A stretch of 64,000 nt of DNA from JAJFUE01 sp039683515 (GTDB lineage: Bacteria > Sumerlaeota > Sumerlaeia > MVZB01). How positions within the stretch are numbered: the first letter of the stretch is position 1; each line of letters starts with the position of its first letter. The stretch lies in NCBI GenBank assembly GCA_039683515.1, contig JBDKRG010000018.1, forward strand, positions 1-64,000, read 5' to 3'. This document shows, piece by piece, positions 1 through 7,417 of this stretch. The translations under genes and the position numbers were made by a program. The notes below the pieces were generated by a model. It saw only the letters and a list, made by a program, of their open reading frames with translations. It had not been told where the DNA came from and searched no databases.

Positions 1-8
1 TCGTACAT
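1..8 (-). CDS. 5' end of a gene running off the left edge
   Basis: On the minus strand an ATG at 8 is preceded by AGGAGG (complement of 16-21) with a 7-nt spacer, the ideal Shine-Dalgarno arrangement. Only the first codons (Met-Tyr) lie inside the window, so the product cannot be named. The call rests solely on the ribosome-binding site and start codon. Confidence 0.4.
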
Positions 9-42
9 CTGGGTTCCTCCTGAATGGTTTCTGAGCCGGCTC

Positions 43-62
43 AGGCCGGGCTCGGCCTTTTT
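43..62 (+). terminator. Possible small hairpin with T-run
   Basis: AGGCCG and CGGCCT form a 6-bp stem around GGCT, followed by TTTTT on the plus strand. Further GAGCC/GGCTC complementarity surrounds it. It lies just upstream of a minus-strand start codon and no plus-strand gene is seen before it, so it may be incidental or part of a leader. Confidence 0.3.
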
Positions 63-179
63 GCCACCGGGAGGAATCCTCTTCACCAACTAACTTCTGC
101 ATTCAAACAAAAGTCTTGCGGCAATCGCGGCAATCGACGTAATCGAGACGGGGCTCGGTTTCGAAGCTTGGTGATGATT

Positions 180-499
180 CGATTACGATTACGATTACGA
201 CGCACGACGCACGAAAAGCAGCGGGGATAGCTCTACATCTGGGGAGGAGAGTGGCGCGGGGGGAAGGATCGATTTTTGATTTTCGATTACGATTACGATT
301 ACGACGCACGACGCACGACGCACGAAAAGCAGCGGGGATGGCTCTACCTCTGGGGAGAAGAGTGGCGCGGGGGGATCGAATTCGATTTTCGATTACGATT
401 ACGATTACGAGCACGAGCACGAACACGAGCACGAGCACGAGCACGAACAGATGCGGGGATAGCGATTTCTGGGGGGAGAATAGCGCGGGGGGATACTGG
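180..499. repeat. Tandem higher-order mini-satellite, three units
   Basis: Three units of about 105 bp lie in tandem, with tracts beginning near 180, 284 and 390. Each opens with three copies of CGATTA, continues with CGACGCA heptamers (units 1-2) or CGAGCA hexamers (unit 3), and ends in a conserved GC-rich spacer containing GCGGGGAT and GGCGCGGGGGGA. The 5'-most 576 bases hold no credible gene apart from the partial start at the edge. Open frames here encode only Leu-Val-Leu-Val/Ile-Val or Arg-Leu runs from the repeat. The same tract recurs at five other intergenic sites in the window. Confidence 0.9.
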
Positions 500-518
500 T
501 AAAAAGTTTCGAGTTCCA

Positions 519-551
519 TAAAAAATTCGGCCGGGGTGTGAACCCCGGCCG
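519..551 (-). terminator. Rho-independent terminator of ftsH
   Basis: A perfect 10-bp stem (CGGCCGGGGT at 528-537 with its complement at 542-551), loop GTGA, is followed on the minus strand by an A/T run at 519-527. It lies 26 bases past the ftsH stop codon and marks the end of that transcript. Confidence 0.9.
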
Positions 552-576
552 ATTGATTTGATGCGCCATGTGACGA

Positions 577-2502
577 TTACGTCGAGGGCTGGGCCTCGGG
601 GCCGCCGAGGCGCGGGGAGCGGGCGGGTTCGCGCTCGCGTTCCTTGCGCTCGGGCGTCGTGGGCGGCGGCGGGGGCGACGTCTTTTCAAGCGGCGGAAGC
701 TCATCGCCGCGGACGAGGGCCAGGAATTCCTGCTCGTCGAGGGTCTCGCGCTCGACCAGGGCCTCGGCGACGCGGTCGAGGATCTCCTTGTTCTCGCGCA
801 GGACGGTGATGGCGTACTTGTGCGACTCGTCGATGAGGGTCTTGACTTCCTCGTCGATCACGGTCGCCGTCTCCTCCGAATAGTTGCGCTCGCGGGTGAT
901 TTCCTTGCCGAGGAAGACGTGGCCGGAGCTGTCGCCGAAGGAGCGCGGGCCGAGCCGGTCGCTCATGCCGAAATCGCAGACCATGCGGTGGGCCAGGTCG
1001 GTGGCGCGGCTGATGTCGTTGGCGGCCCCGGTGGTGAACTCGTTGAACTGGATCATCTCGGCGGCGCGGCCGCCCATCATGTAATAGAGCTGGTTCTTGA
1101 GCTGCTGGCGGCTCATGTTGTGGCGGTCGTCGCTCGGCAGGATCCAGGTGAGGCCCAGGGCGCGGCCGCGCGGGACGATCGTGACCTTGTGGACGGGGTC
1201 CGAGCCCGGCGTGAAGTTCGAGACGAGCGCGTGGCCGGCCTCGTGGTAGGCGGTGACGAGCTTTTCCTTCTCGGTGATGACCATGCTGCGGCGCTCGGGG
1301 CCCATCATCACGCGGTCCTTGGCCTCCTCGAACTCGGCGTAGGTGACGATGTCCTTGTTGCGGCGCGCGGCCAGGAGGGCGGCCTCGTTGATCAGGTTGG
1401 CCAGGTCGGCGCCCGAGAAGCCGGGCGTGGACTTGGCGATGCGGTTCAGGTCGACGGCCATGTCCATCTTGATCTTCTTGGCGTGGACGCGAAGGATCTG
1501 CTCGCGGCCCTTGATGTCGGGCAGGTCGACCGTGACCTGGCGGTCGAAGCGGCCGGGGCGCAGCAGCGCCGGGTCGAGGACGTCGGGGCGGTTGGTCGCC
1601 GCGATGAGGATGACGCCCTCGTTTTCGGCGAAGCCGTCCATCTCGACGAGCAGCTGGTTCAAGGTCTGTTCGCGCTCGTCGTGGCCGCCGCCGATGCCGG
1701 CAAAGCGGCTGCGGCCGACGGCGTCGATTTCATCGATGAAGACGATGCAGGGCTTGCTCTTCTTGGCCTGGTCGAACAGGTCGCGGACGCGGCTGGCGCC
1801 GACGCCGACGAACATCTCGACGAAATCGGAGCCGGAGATCGAGAAGAACGGGACGCCCGCCTCGCCCGCGATGGCGCGCGCCAGGAGGGTCTTGCCGGTT
1901 CCGGGAGGCCCGATCAGCAGGACGCCCTTGGGGATCTTGCCGCCGAGGCGGCTGAATTTCTTGGGATCCTTCAGGTAGTCGACGACTTCCTGGAGCTCTT
2001 CCTTGGCCTCGTCGATGCCGGCGGCGTCCTTGAAGGTGATCTTGATCTCGCCTTCCTTCACGAGGCGCGCCTTGCTCTTGCCGAAGCTCATGGCCTTGTT
2101 GCCGCCCCCCTGAAGCTGGCGCATCAGGATCATCCAGAACGCGAAGATCACGATGAGCGGGACCAGGGCGGTCATGATCAGGTTGGAAAGGAGCGCGTTG
2201 GAGCGCTCGCCCTTGTAGGGGACGTTGTATTTATCGACCCAGTTGAGAATGTTGGTCGACTGGCCCTCGAGGTAGATGGTCCGGTAACTCTTCTTCTGCT
2301 TGGTCTTGGGGTCGGCGATATACTGGCCGGTGATCTTGCCTTCCTTGTCGACGGCGGAGACGATCAGGCCCTGGGCGGCCTTGTCGCGCCAGGCGGTGAT
2401 CGACAGGTCGTCCGGTGCATCCTGTTGCCGGTATTGCATGAACAGCAGGATGAAAACGAGGAATATGACAATCCAGAGACTGGCTGAGCTGAATCCCTTC
2501 AT
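577..2502 (-). CDS. ftsH: ATP-dependent zinc metalloprotease FtsH
   Basis: Membrane-anchored AAA+ protease that degrades misassembled membrane proteins and some soluble regulators in the cytoplasm. The 641-aa product has the family layout: a TM segment near residues 8-24, a short periplasmic domain, a second TM near 105-128, the AAA module with Walker A GPPGTGKT (about 198-205), Walker B FIDEID, the arginine-finger region RPGRFDRQ, and the zinc site HEAGH (about 420-424). Length is typical. I chose ATG 2502 over ATG 2523 because AAGGG lies about 9 nt upstream of it. The C-terminal tail is Pro/Glu/Arg-rich. It is monocistronic, divergent from the ankyrin gene, and ends in a strong terminator. 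Confidence 0.97.
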   Translation of the reverse strand: MKGFSSASLWIVIFLVFILLFMQYRQQDAPDDLSITAWRDKAAQGLIVSAVDKEGKITGQYIADPKTKQKKSYRTIYLEGQSTNILNWVDKYNVPYKGERSNALLSNLIMTALVPLIVIFAFWMILMRQLQGGGNKAMSFGKSKARLVKEGEIKITFKDAAGIDEAKEELQEVVDYLKDPKKFSRLGGKIPKGVLLIGPPGTGKTLLARAIAGEAGVPFFSISGSDFVEMFVGVGASRVRDLFDQAKKSKPCIVFIDEIDAVGRSRFAGIGGGHDEREQTLNQLLVEMDGFAENEGVILIAATNRPDVLDPALLRPGRFDRQVTVDLPDIKGREQILRVHAKKIKMDMAVDLNRIAKSTPGFSGADLANLINEAALLAARRNKDIVTYAEFEEAKDRVMMGPERRSMVITEKEKLVTAYHEAGHALVSNFTPGSDPVHKVTIVPRGRALGLTWILPSDDRHNMSRQQLKNQLYYMMGGRAAEMIQFNEFTTGAANDISRATDLAHRMVCDFGMSDRLGPRSFGDSSGHVFLGKEITRERNYSEETATVIDEEVKTLIDESHKYAITVLRENKEILDRVAEALVERETLDEQEFLALVRGDELPPLEKTSPPPPPTTPERKEREREPARSPRLGGPEAQPST

Positions 2503-2753
2503 GAAGCGAACCCTTGGAAACATTATCGAACCGCGTTCGAAGGATCCCGGGCGCCGTCGTGCGCCGAGATCTAGTTCAGTCTAACAGATGGTTTTGGAAC
2601 AGGCCAGCGGATTTCCCCGCACCTTCCATTTATCCGTCATTACTTATCGGTAGTATAGAACAAAATGGTGATTTCCGCACACGATTGGGCGATGATGGCT
2701 GGCGATCGTCGCTCGAAATATTTTCGGAATCCCGCCCTCCAAAGGAGGCCAAC

Positions 2754-3491
2754 ATGATTTCCCGCCTGGCTTTGCTCATTTGCATGGCCCTCGCCGCGCT
2801 GCCGGGTTGCAGCCGGCTCAATCCGCAATCGCCCCAGCTGGTGACGGCGATGCAGGGCGATCCGTTCGCGAAGGTGACGGCCCAGGACCTGTCGACGACG
2901 CTGCCGCAGCGGCGGCTGCTGATCGCCGCGATCGCCGGCGACAAGGCCGAAATCCGGAAGATCAAGAAGAGCGGCGCCGATCTGGACGCGCTCGACCCGT
3001 CGGCGGGGATGACGCCGCTGCACATCGCGGTCAACGGCAACGAGCTCAACGCCGTCAAGCTGCTGATCGAGGCGGGGGCCAGCCCCAACACGCAGATGGC
3101 GGGCGGCGGCCCGACGCCGCTCTACGACGCCGTCTGCGCCAACAACGTGGCCATGACCGAGCTGCTGCTCAAGCACGGCGCCAACGCCAACGTGCGCGAC
3201 AGGAACCTGGGGTCGGGGCTGCTCCACCTGACGGCGCTGGAAGGGCCGGTCAAGCTGACCGAGCTGCTGATCGCCGCGGGGGCCGACGTCAACCTGAGGG
3301 ACAACCGGGGGGTCACGGCGCTCCACCTGGCGGCCAACAGCGACCGGCCTGAAGTGATCGAGATGCTGGCGCGCGCCGGGGCCGACGTCAACGCGAAGAC
3401 CGACAAGGGAACCACGCCGCTCCAGGTGGCCAAGCGGCATCCGGATAGAAAAACGACGATCGAGCTGCTGGAGAAGCTCGGGGCGAAGTAA
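2754..3491 (+). CDS. Ankyrin-repeat lipoprotein
   Basis: A 245-aa protein with a lipoprotein signal peptide (hydrophobic stretch then LPGC near residue 20), so probably lipidated and membrane-attached on the outer face of the cytoplasmic membrane or in the outer membrane. From about residue 60 to the end there are about five ankyrin repeats, seen as GMTPLHIAVN, GPTPLYDAV, GSGLLHLTA, GVTALHLAA and GTTPLQVAK followed by ELLIxAGADVN-type helices. Ankyrin repeats mediate protein-protein contacts and the partner is unknown. ATG 2754 has AAAGGAGG 6 nt upstream, which decides the start against the longer frame. It converges on the SxtJ-like gene with a shared terminator between. Confidence 0.85.
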   Translation: MISRLALLICMALAALPGCSRLNPQSPQLVTAMQGDPFAKVTAQDLSTTLPQRRLLIAAIAGDKAEIRKIKKSGADLDALDPSAGMTPLHIAVNGNELNAVKLLIEAGASPNTQMAGGGPTPLYDAVCANNVAMTELLLKHGANANVRDRNLGSGLLHLTALEGPVKLTELLIAAGADVNLRDNRGVTALHLAANSDRPEVIEMLARAGADVNAKTDKGTTPLQVAKRHPDRKTTIELLEKLGAK

Positions 3492-3495
3492 CGAA

Positions 3496-3550
3496 ATAAA
3501 ATCCGAAATTCGAATATCGAAATCCGAAACAAATCCGAAATTCTGAATTT
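3496..3550. repeat. Dispersed A+T-rich repeat, copy 1
   Basis: About 55 bp built from AATCCGAAAT/ATCGAAAT words. A second copy at 7188-7242 is about 85-90% identical by eye over the same length. Both are intergenic and contrast with the GC-rich surroundings. Confidence 0.8.
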
Positions 3551-3559
3551 CAGAAACGA

Positions 3560-3610
3560 CAAAAGCCAACGGGGGGAACGGCATTTCGCGGTTTCCTCCG
3601 TTGGCTTTTG
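3560..3610. terminator. Bidirectional terminator between convergent genes
   Basis: A perfect 13-bp stem (CAAAAGCCAACGG at 3560-3572, complement at 3598-3610) with a 25-nt loop. The outer ends are A/T-rich on both strands, so it can terminate the ankyrin gene from the left and the SxtJ-like gene from the right. Confidence 0.85.
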
Positions 3611-3616
3611 CTGGTT

Positions 3617-4090
3617 TTAGAACATCCGGAAATAGCGGCGGCGGGTGGTGTCGTGGCGGTGCGGATGCCAGGCGGGCGCGGCGCGCAGGCCCAGCGGGTC
3701 CTTGCCGGCAAGCCTGAGCATCCAGCCCATCGGCGTCACGACCAGGTAGAAGCTCAGCGCCATGAGCGTGCTCGAGACGAAGAACCCGACGATCGCCATC
3801 ACGCGCATGACGGCGATGAAAAAAGCCTGATCGACGCGCGGGATCAGCAGCAGGGCCGCGACGATGAGACCGGCAAGGCCAAGCGCGGGGGGCAGGACGC
3901 CGAGCGGGAGCCCATGACGTGACCGGTTGTGGGCGATGAAGACGGCGATGGCGATCAGCGCGCCGCCCCACAAAACCGAGGCCAGCTTGAGCGTGCGCGA
4001 ACTGAATTCGGTCGGCAGGATGCCCCAGATATCGTCGCGGACGAACCGGCTGATGCGGCGGGGAAGGCTGGGGTGATCGGGCTTGGCCAT
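3617..4090 (-). CDS. SxtJ-like small membrane protein
   Basis: A 157-aa protein with about three to four membrane segments (near residues 38-54, 63-82 and 88-117). The C-terminal motif TPMGWMLRLAGKDPLGLR matches the signature I know from SxtJ-family proteins, which usually sit beside a carbamoyltransferase (SxtI) and a small DUF5989 protein; neither partner is visible here. Function is unknown. The Met chosen is MAKPDHPS, because the upstream residues of the open frame look non-coding. It lies downstream of the receiver/HisKA-like gene on the same strand. Confidence 0.65.
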   Translation of the reverse strand: MAKPDHPSLPRRISRFVRDDIWGILPTEFSSRTLKLASVLWGGALIAIAVFIAHNRSRHGLPLGVLPPALGLAGLIVAALLLIPRVDQAFFIAVMRVMAIVGFFVSSTLMALSFYLVVTPMGWMLRLAGKDPLGLRAAPAWHPHRHDTTRRRYFRMF

Positions 4091-4206
4091 TGGCGAAAAC
4101 TCCACGCGGCATGATAGCCGAGGCGCGGGGCGAGGCGCAAGGAGGGCTTCGCGGGAGGGGGGAGAGAACACGGACTTGCACGGATGGGCACGGACGGGAG
4201 GCGGGG

Positions 4207-4824
4207 CTACGAGAATTTGCGGTGGAGCTGCTGCATCTCGGCCAGGTGGCTCGAGACCTTGAACGACAGTTGGACGAGTTCCTTGAGGTTTTTGTGGGAC
4301 GGATCGGTCTCGGGGCAGACGGCGGCCAGGAGCTGAAGCCGGCCCTGGATGGCCGAAAGCGGCTGGCTGAGCTCATGGAGCTGCTCGCGGGTGCGGTTGG
4401 CGAGCTGGCTGACATCCATGCGGGTCTGCTCGAACTGGCGCAACTCGGCCAGGCGGGTCAGGGTCTCGATCTGGTTGACGATGAAGCTTTCCGGGTCGCT
4501 CGCCGAGACGAGGCCGTCGAGGCCCTCGGCCGAGAGCGCGGCGCGGCCGGCGGCGTCGAGGTCGCCCCTGAGGAGGCCGATCAGCGACGGGCGGTTTTCG
4601 GCGGGGACGGCTTGCCTGATGCGCGAGAACCCTTCGCGCCAGGCGTCGTCGAGCGTGTCGATCTCGACGATGAGGGCGAGGAGGGGGTAGGCCCGGCAGT
4701 AAGGGATCGCCTGGGCATGGTTGCGCGCGGTCATGACGACAACGCCGCGCGAGGCCAGGTCGAGCGGCCAGGGGATATCCCGGCTCGACTCGCTCTGCGC
4801 CGCGTAAAGCACGTAATGACTCAT
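4207..4824 (-). CDS. Receiver-like domain plus HisKA-like helix pair, no kinase ATPase
   Basis: A 205-aa protein. Residues 1 to about 120 resemble a response-regulator receiver fold, alternating hydrophobic strands and helices (VLYAAQS, GVVVMTARN, LLALIVEIDTLDD), though the acidic pocket is not clearly intact. A helical region follows, with HELSQPLSAIQGRL near residue 155, which looks like the H-box of a HisKA dimerization domain, then a second helix to the C-terminus. There is no HATPase domain after it, so it cannot autophosphorylate. Such proteins could act as phosphotransfer (Spo0B-like) or scaffold components; that is inference. No cognate kinase or regulator is adjacent. Start MSHYVLY is preferred over an upstream Met. 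Confidence 0.55.
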   Translation of the reverse strand: MSHYVLYAAQSESSRDIPWPLDLASRGVVVMTARNHAQAIPYCRAYPLLALIVEIDTLDDAWREGFSRIRQAVPAENRPSLIGLLRGDLDAAGRAALSAEGLDGLVSASDPESFIVNQIETLTRLAELRQFEQTRMDVSQLANRTREQLHELSQPLSAIQGRLQLLAAVCPETDPSHKNLKELVQLSFKVSSHLAEMQQLHRKFS

Positions 4825-4983
4825 CTTCGGGAAAATCCTTGCAACAGACTCGCACACCCCTACGTAACCTTATCGGCAACCGCGCCGCCACGCTGAAAGC
4901 ATATACGCCCGGGCCGGGAGAATCCAGCCCGGAGTGGGCGGATGAACGGATGTTCATGCAGGAATCAGGGGCGCAGCCGGAGA

Positions 4984-5307
4984 TCAAGTGTGGTTGAGCA
5001 AGTGATCGTCGGTAGGGATCAATCGTTCGAGCGGAACCCGGCGACGTCGGATGTCGTACCAGACCTCATCCGGTTCGCAAAACAATTCAACCATGTCCAT
5101 GATGCCAATGAATTCGAAGTAAACCTGTCCCCCGGCATCATTTTTATACTTGAGCCTTGCCTTGCGGCCTTTGGAACGAGCGACTTGAAGCGCATGACGA
5201 GGCGAACGCGCATTGAAGGTCACAATACGTTCCTCGCAGAGCCGGATGGATTGCTCGAAATCCTCGCAGCGGTATGCAAACAGGAGCTTGGCGGAGAAAC
5301 GTTTCAT
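4984..5307 (-). CDS. DUF4288-like small protein
   Basis: A 107-aa soluble protein that begins MKRFSAKLLFAYR and continues with the EERIVTFNARSPRHALQVA pattern, which I recognise as DUF4288-like. The biochemical role is unknown to me. ATG 5307 is fixed by AGGAGG at 5316-5321 on the minus strand with an 8-nt spacer, which rules out the slightly longer GTG start. The C-terminal half contains FEFIGIMDMVELFCEPDEVWYD, consistent with a small alpha/beta fold. It is a separate unit, split from the DnaC-like gene by a satellite tract at 5386-5424. Confidence 0.6.
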   Translation of the reverse strand: MKRFSAKLLFAYRCEDFEQSIRLCEERIVTFNARSPRHALQVARSKGRKARLKYKNDAGGQVYFEFIGIMDMVELFCEPDEVWYDIRRRRVPLERLIPTDDHLLNHT

Positions 5308-5385
5308 ATTGCCCACCTCCTCGGCGATATTCGTGGGTTTGTGGGTCGTATGGATCCAATGGGAAATTTGGGAGTTCGAGTGAGT

Positions 5386-5424
5386 CGATTACGATTACGA
5401 TTACGAGCACGAGCACGAGCACGA
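5386..5424. repeat. CGATTA/CGAGCA mini-satellite tract
   Basis: Three CGATTA units followed by three CGAGCA units (39 bp), ending 18 bases before the stop of the DnaC-like gene. It belongs to the same family as 180-499. Confidence 0.9.
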
Positions 5425-5442
5425 TGACAGGCCAATAGCCTG

Positions 5443-6141
5443 TTATCGCAAGTTGCGGCGGCGCCAGTCCTCTTCGGGGAAGGGGCCGAAGATTTCGCAC
5501 ATCTCCAGCATGCGGCTCACGATGCGCTTGCCGAGGCGGTTTTCGAGCTCCTCGAGGTTCAGGTTGGTCGTCACGATGATCGGCTTGCACCCCTCGTAGC
5601 GCTCGTTGATGATCAGGTAAAAACGGTCGAGGACGAACCCGGTGGCGTTTTCGGCGCCGACGTCGTCGAAGACGAGCAGGTCGACCGTGGTGACCTCCTC
5701 GAGCAGGTCGTCCTCGGTCAGGTCGCTCGAGGGCTCGAAGGTCGAGCGGATGTCGCGCAGCAGGTCGGGCGAATTGTAATAGAGGCCGCTGTAGCCCTTC
5801 TCGATCACGCCGCGCAGGATCGCCACCGCCAGGTGGCTCTTGCCGCAGCCGACGGGGCCGGTCATGAGCAGGCCCTTGGGGTAGACGCCGTTGGCGCCGG
5901 CTTCCTTTTTCAGGTTGAAGCCGCTCACGTAGGCCTGGGCGCTGTGGACGAGCATCTTGCGCGGCTTGTCGCGCGCGCTGAAGTTTTCGAGCGTCTTGCC
6001 GGCGTAGCGGGCGCTGATGCGCGCGCGGTCGAGCCGGCGCTGGAGCAGGAACTCGGCCTGGTAGGCCGCGCTGGTCAGCGGAAGCGGGGCAAAGGCCTCG
6101 CCGCCCTCTTCAACGTGTTTTTTCTTCGCCGCGCCGGTCAT
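5443..6141 (-). CDS. DnaC/IstB-type AAA+ ATPase (helicase-loader-like)
   Basis: A 232-aa protein with Walker A GPVGCGKS near residue 95, Walker B LLVFDDVG near 155, sensor-1 IIVTTNLN near 191 and an arginine region near RLGKRIVSRM. This matches the DnaC/IstB group, which loads replicative helicase or partners a transposase. No transposase (IstA) or DnaB is adjacent, so a stand-alone helicase-loader-like role is more likely than an insertion-sequence helper, but this is inference. The N-terminal 90 residues lack clear Cys motifs. The region upstream holds a repeat rich in ACGAAA words. Confidence 0.8.
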   Translation of the reverse strand: MTGAAKKKHVEEGGEAFAPLPLTSAAYQAEFLLQRRLDRARISARYAGKTLENFSARDKPRKMLVHSAQAYVSGFNLKKEAGANGVYPKGLLMTGPVGCGKSHLAVAILRGVIEKGYSGLYYNSPDLLRDIRSTFEPSSDLTEDDLLEEVTTVDLLVFDDVGAENATGFVLDRFYLIINERYEGCKPIIVTTNLNLEELENRLGKRIVSRMLEMCEIFGPFPEEDWRRRNLR

Positions 6142-6173
6142 GGGTCATCCAATCCAAAGCAAATGCAAATTCA

Positions 6174-6298
6174 AACACGAAAGACACGAAAATAAGAAGA
6201 CACGAAAAACACGAAAAAGACAATATCGAAGCTTGGTTGAATTCTCGGCCACTCTGCACAAACAAATCCCGCTTTCGTGCGTTTCGTGTTTTTCTTCG
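6174..6298. repeat. ACACGAAA-word repeat with inverted partner
   Basis: 6174-6219 repeats ACACGAAAA/GACACGAAA words five times. 6280-6298 carries the complement (TTTCGTGTTTTTC), so part of the spacer can fold into an A/T-rich hairpin. It lies between the co-directional ABC ATPase and DnaC-like genes and nothing coding is credible there. Confidence 0.65.
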
Positions 6299-6301
6299 CT
6301 T

Positions 6302-7108
6302 TTAAAAGTTCCAATCGGTCATCGGGCGGACCTGGGTCTGGTAGCGGCCGTTGCGGCGGGTGAGCTCGACTTCGCAGCCGAACGCCGCGCTCAGGGTTTC
6401 GGACGAGAGGTTGTCGCGGGCCGGGCCGGCGGCGATCACCCGGCCGTCGCGGATGAGGAGGACGTCCGAGAGCGAGGAGGGCAGGTCCTCGACGTGATGC
6501 GTGACGATGATCGTCGTCAGGCTGGGGCGGGCCGCCAGGAGGCGCTCCAGGGCGCCGTTGAACGCCGCGCGGCCGCCCAGGTCCAGACCGGAGGTGGGCT
6601 CGTCGAGGATCAGCAGCTCGGGGTCGGCGACGACGGCGCGGGCGAGCTGGACGCGCATTTTCTCGCCGCCCGAGAGGTTCTCGAAATACTCGCCGGCGAA
6701 CCGTTCGAGGCCCGCGCCGGCCAGCTCGCGGCGGGCGGCGGCCAGGTCCTCGTCGGTCGGGGTGACGCGCGGCGGGATGACGATCGTCCCCCAGCGGCCG
6801 GCCACGACGGTCTCCAGCGCCGTCATGTCGCCGTGGTGCTCGGGCAGGCGCGAGTGGCCGACGATGCCGATGCGCTTGCGCAGGGGGGCGATCTCGACCC
6901 GGCCGAATTCCTCGCCGAAGACGAAAACGCGCCCGTCCTGGGGCCACATGAAGCCGGTCACGATGGCCAGCAGGGTGGACTTGCCGGCGCCGTTGGGGCC
7001 GAGCATGGCGCAGCAGGCGCCGCGGCCGACCCGCCAGTCGATCCCGTCCAGAATCACGCGCCCGCCGCGGGTAAGCGACACGCCCTCGAGCCTGATGACA
7101 TCCTGCAT
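6302..7108 (-). CDS. ABC transporter ATP-binding protein (YlmA-like, orphan)
   Basis: A 268-aa ATPase subunit with Walker A GPNGAGKST (about residue 38-46), signature LSGGEKMRV (about 146), Walker B LLILDEPTSG (about 170) and the H-loop HH near 205. The layout and LSGGEKMRV signature resemble stand-alone ABC ATPases of the YlmA/molybdate-importer ATPase type. No permease or substrate-binding protein is adjacent, so the transported substrate cannot be inferred. It could also work as a soluble ABC protein without a transporter. Confidence 0.88.
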   Translation of the reverse strand: MQDVIRLEGVSLTRGGRVILDGIDWRVGRGACCAMLGPNGAGKSTLLAIVTGFMWPQDGRVFVFGEEFGRVEIAPLRKRIGIVGHSRLPEHHGDMTALETVVAGRWGTIVIPPRVTPTDEDLAAARRELAGAGLERFAGEYFENLSGGEKMRVQLARAVVADPELLILDEPTSGLDLGGRAAFNGALERLLAARPSLTTIIVTHHVEDLPSSLSDVLLIRDGRVIAAGPARDNLSSETLSAAFGCEVELTRRNGRYQTQVRPMTDWNF

Positions 7109-7142
7109 CGCGCCAAACCCCCAAAAAACTGGGCCATATCAT

Positions 7143-7182
7143 AAATGATGAATGGTGAATGATGAAAGATGAATGATGAATT
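7143..7182. repeat. GAATGATGA-word direct repeat
   Basis: About 40 bp of degenerate ATGATGAA/GGTGAATGATGAAAGATGAA words, period about 7-8 bp. Intergenic. Confidence 0.7.
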
Positions 7183-7187
7183 CAGAG

Positions 7188-7256
7188 ATAAAATCCGAAA
7201 TCCGAATATCGAAATTCGAAACAAACCCAAAATTCTAAAATCGAAATTCAAAACCA
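7188..7256. repeat. Dispersed A+T-rich repeat, copy 2
   Basis: The first 55 bp match 3496-3550 with few mismatches (AATCCGAAAT, GAATATCGAAAT, CGAAACAAA words in the same order). The copy runs on with further AAATCGAAATTC words to 7256. Confidence 0.8.
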
Positions 7257-7275
7257 AGGGCGCAGACGCAAGCAT

Positions 7276-7317
7276 CAGGACTCAGGACCCAGGACTCAGG
7301 ACTCAGGACTCAGGCCC
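7276..7317. repeat. CAGGACT heptamer array
   Basis: Six near-perfect tandem CAGGACT/CAGGACC heptamers upstream of the CtpA-type protease gene. Heptamer length makes it prone to slippage. It is intergenic. Confidence 0.85.
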
Positions 7318-7417
7318 AACTTCCCCAATTGCGGGGGCGCGGGGGGATTTGATACTCTGGAACGGTGGCGCGGCGGCCGGCGGAGGCCGCCCTAATCGAA
7401 TCAGTGGAAGGCATTTC

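Larger units (their letters stand above)
7109..7417. other. Gene-free divergent intergenic region filled with simple repeats
   Basis: 309 bases between the ABC ATPase and the protease gene. It contains GAATGATGA words (7143-7182), the second A+T-rich AATCCGAAAT repeat (7188-7256), six CAGGACT heptamers (7276-7317), and a 7-bp GGCGGCC/GGCCGCC hairpin at 7372-7391 just upstream of the protease start. No promoter of standard form is convincing. Confidence 0.75.

Noticed and set aside
103..519. Open frames made of Leu-Val/Ile-Val or Arg-Leu runs over the satellite
   Set aside because: They are translations of the repeat in frames of six; no start signals and no conserved domain.
820..2487. 555-codon plus-strand open frame opposite ftsH
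   Set aside because: It mirrors ftsH codon by codon, has no ribosome-binding site or recognisable domain, and arises from GC-rich third positions.
5443..6141. DnaC/IstB-like gene as part of an IS21-type insertion sequence
   Set aside because: No istA-like transposase or terminal inverted repeats are adjacent.
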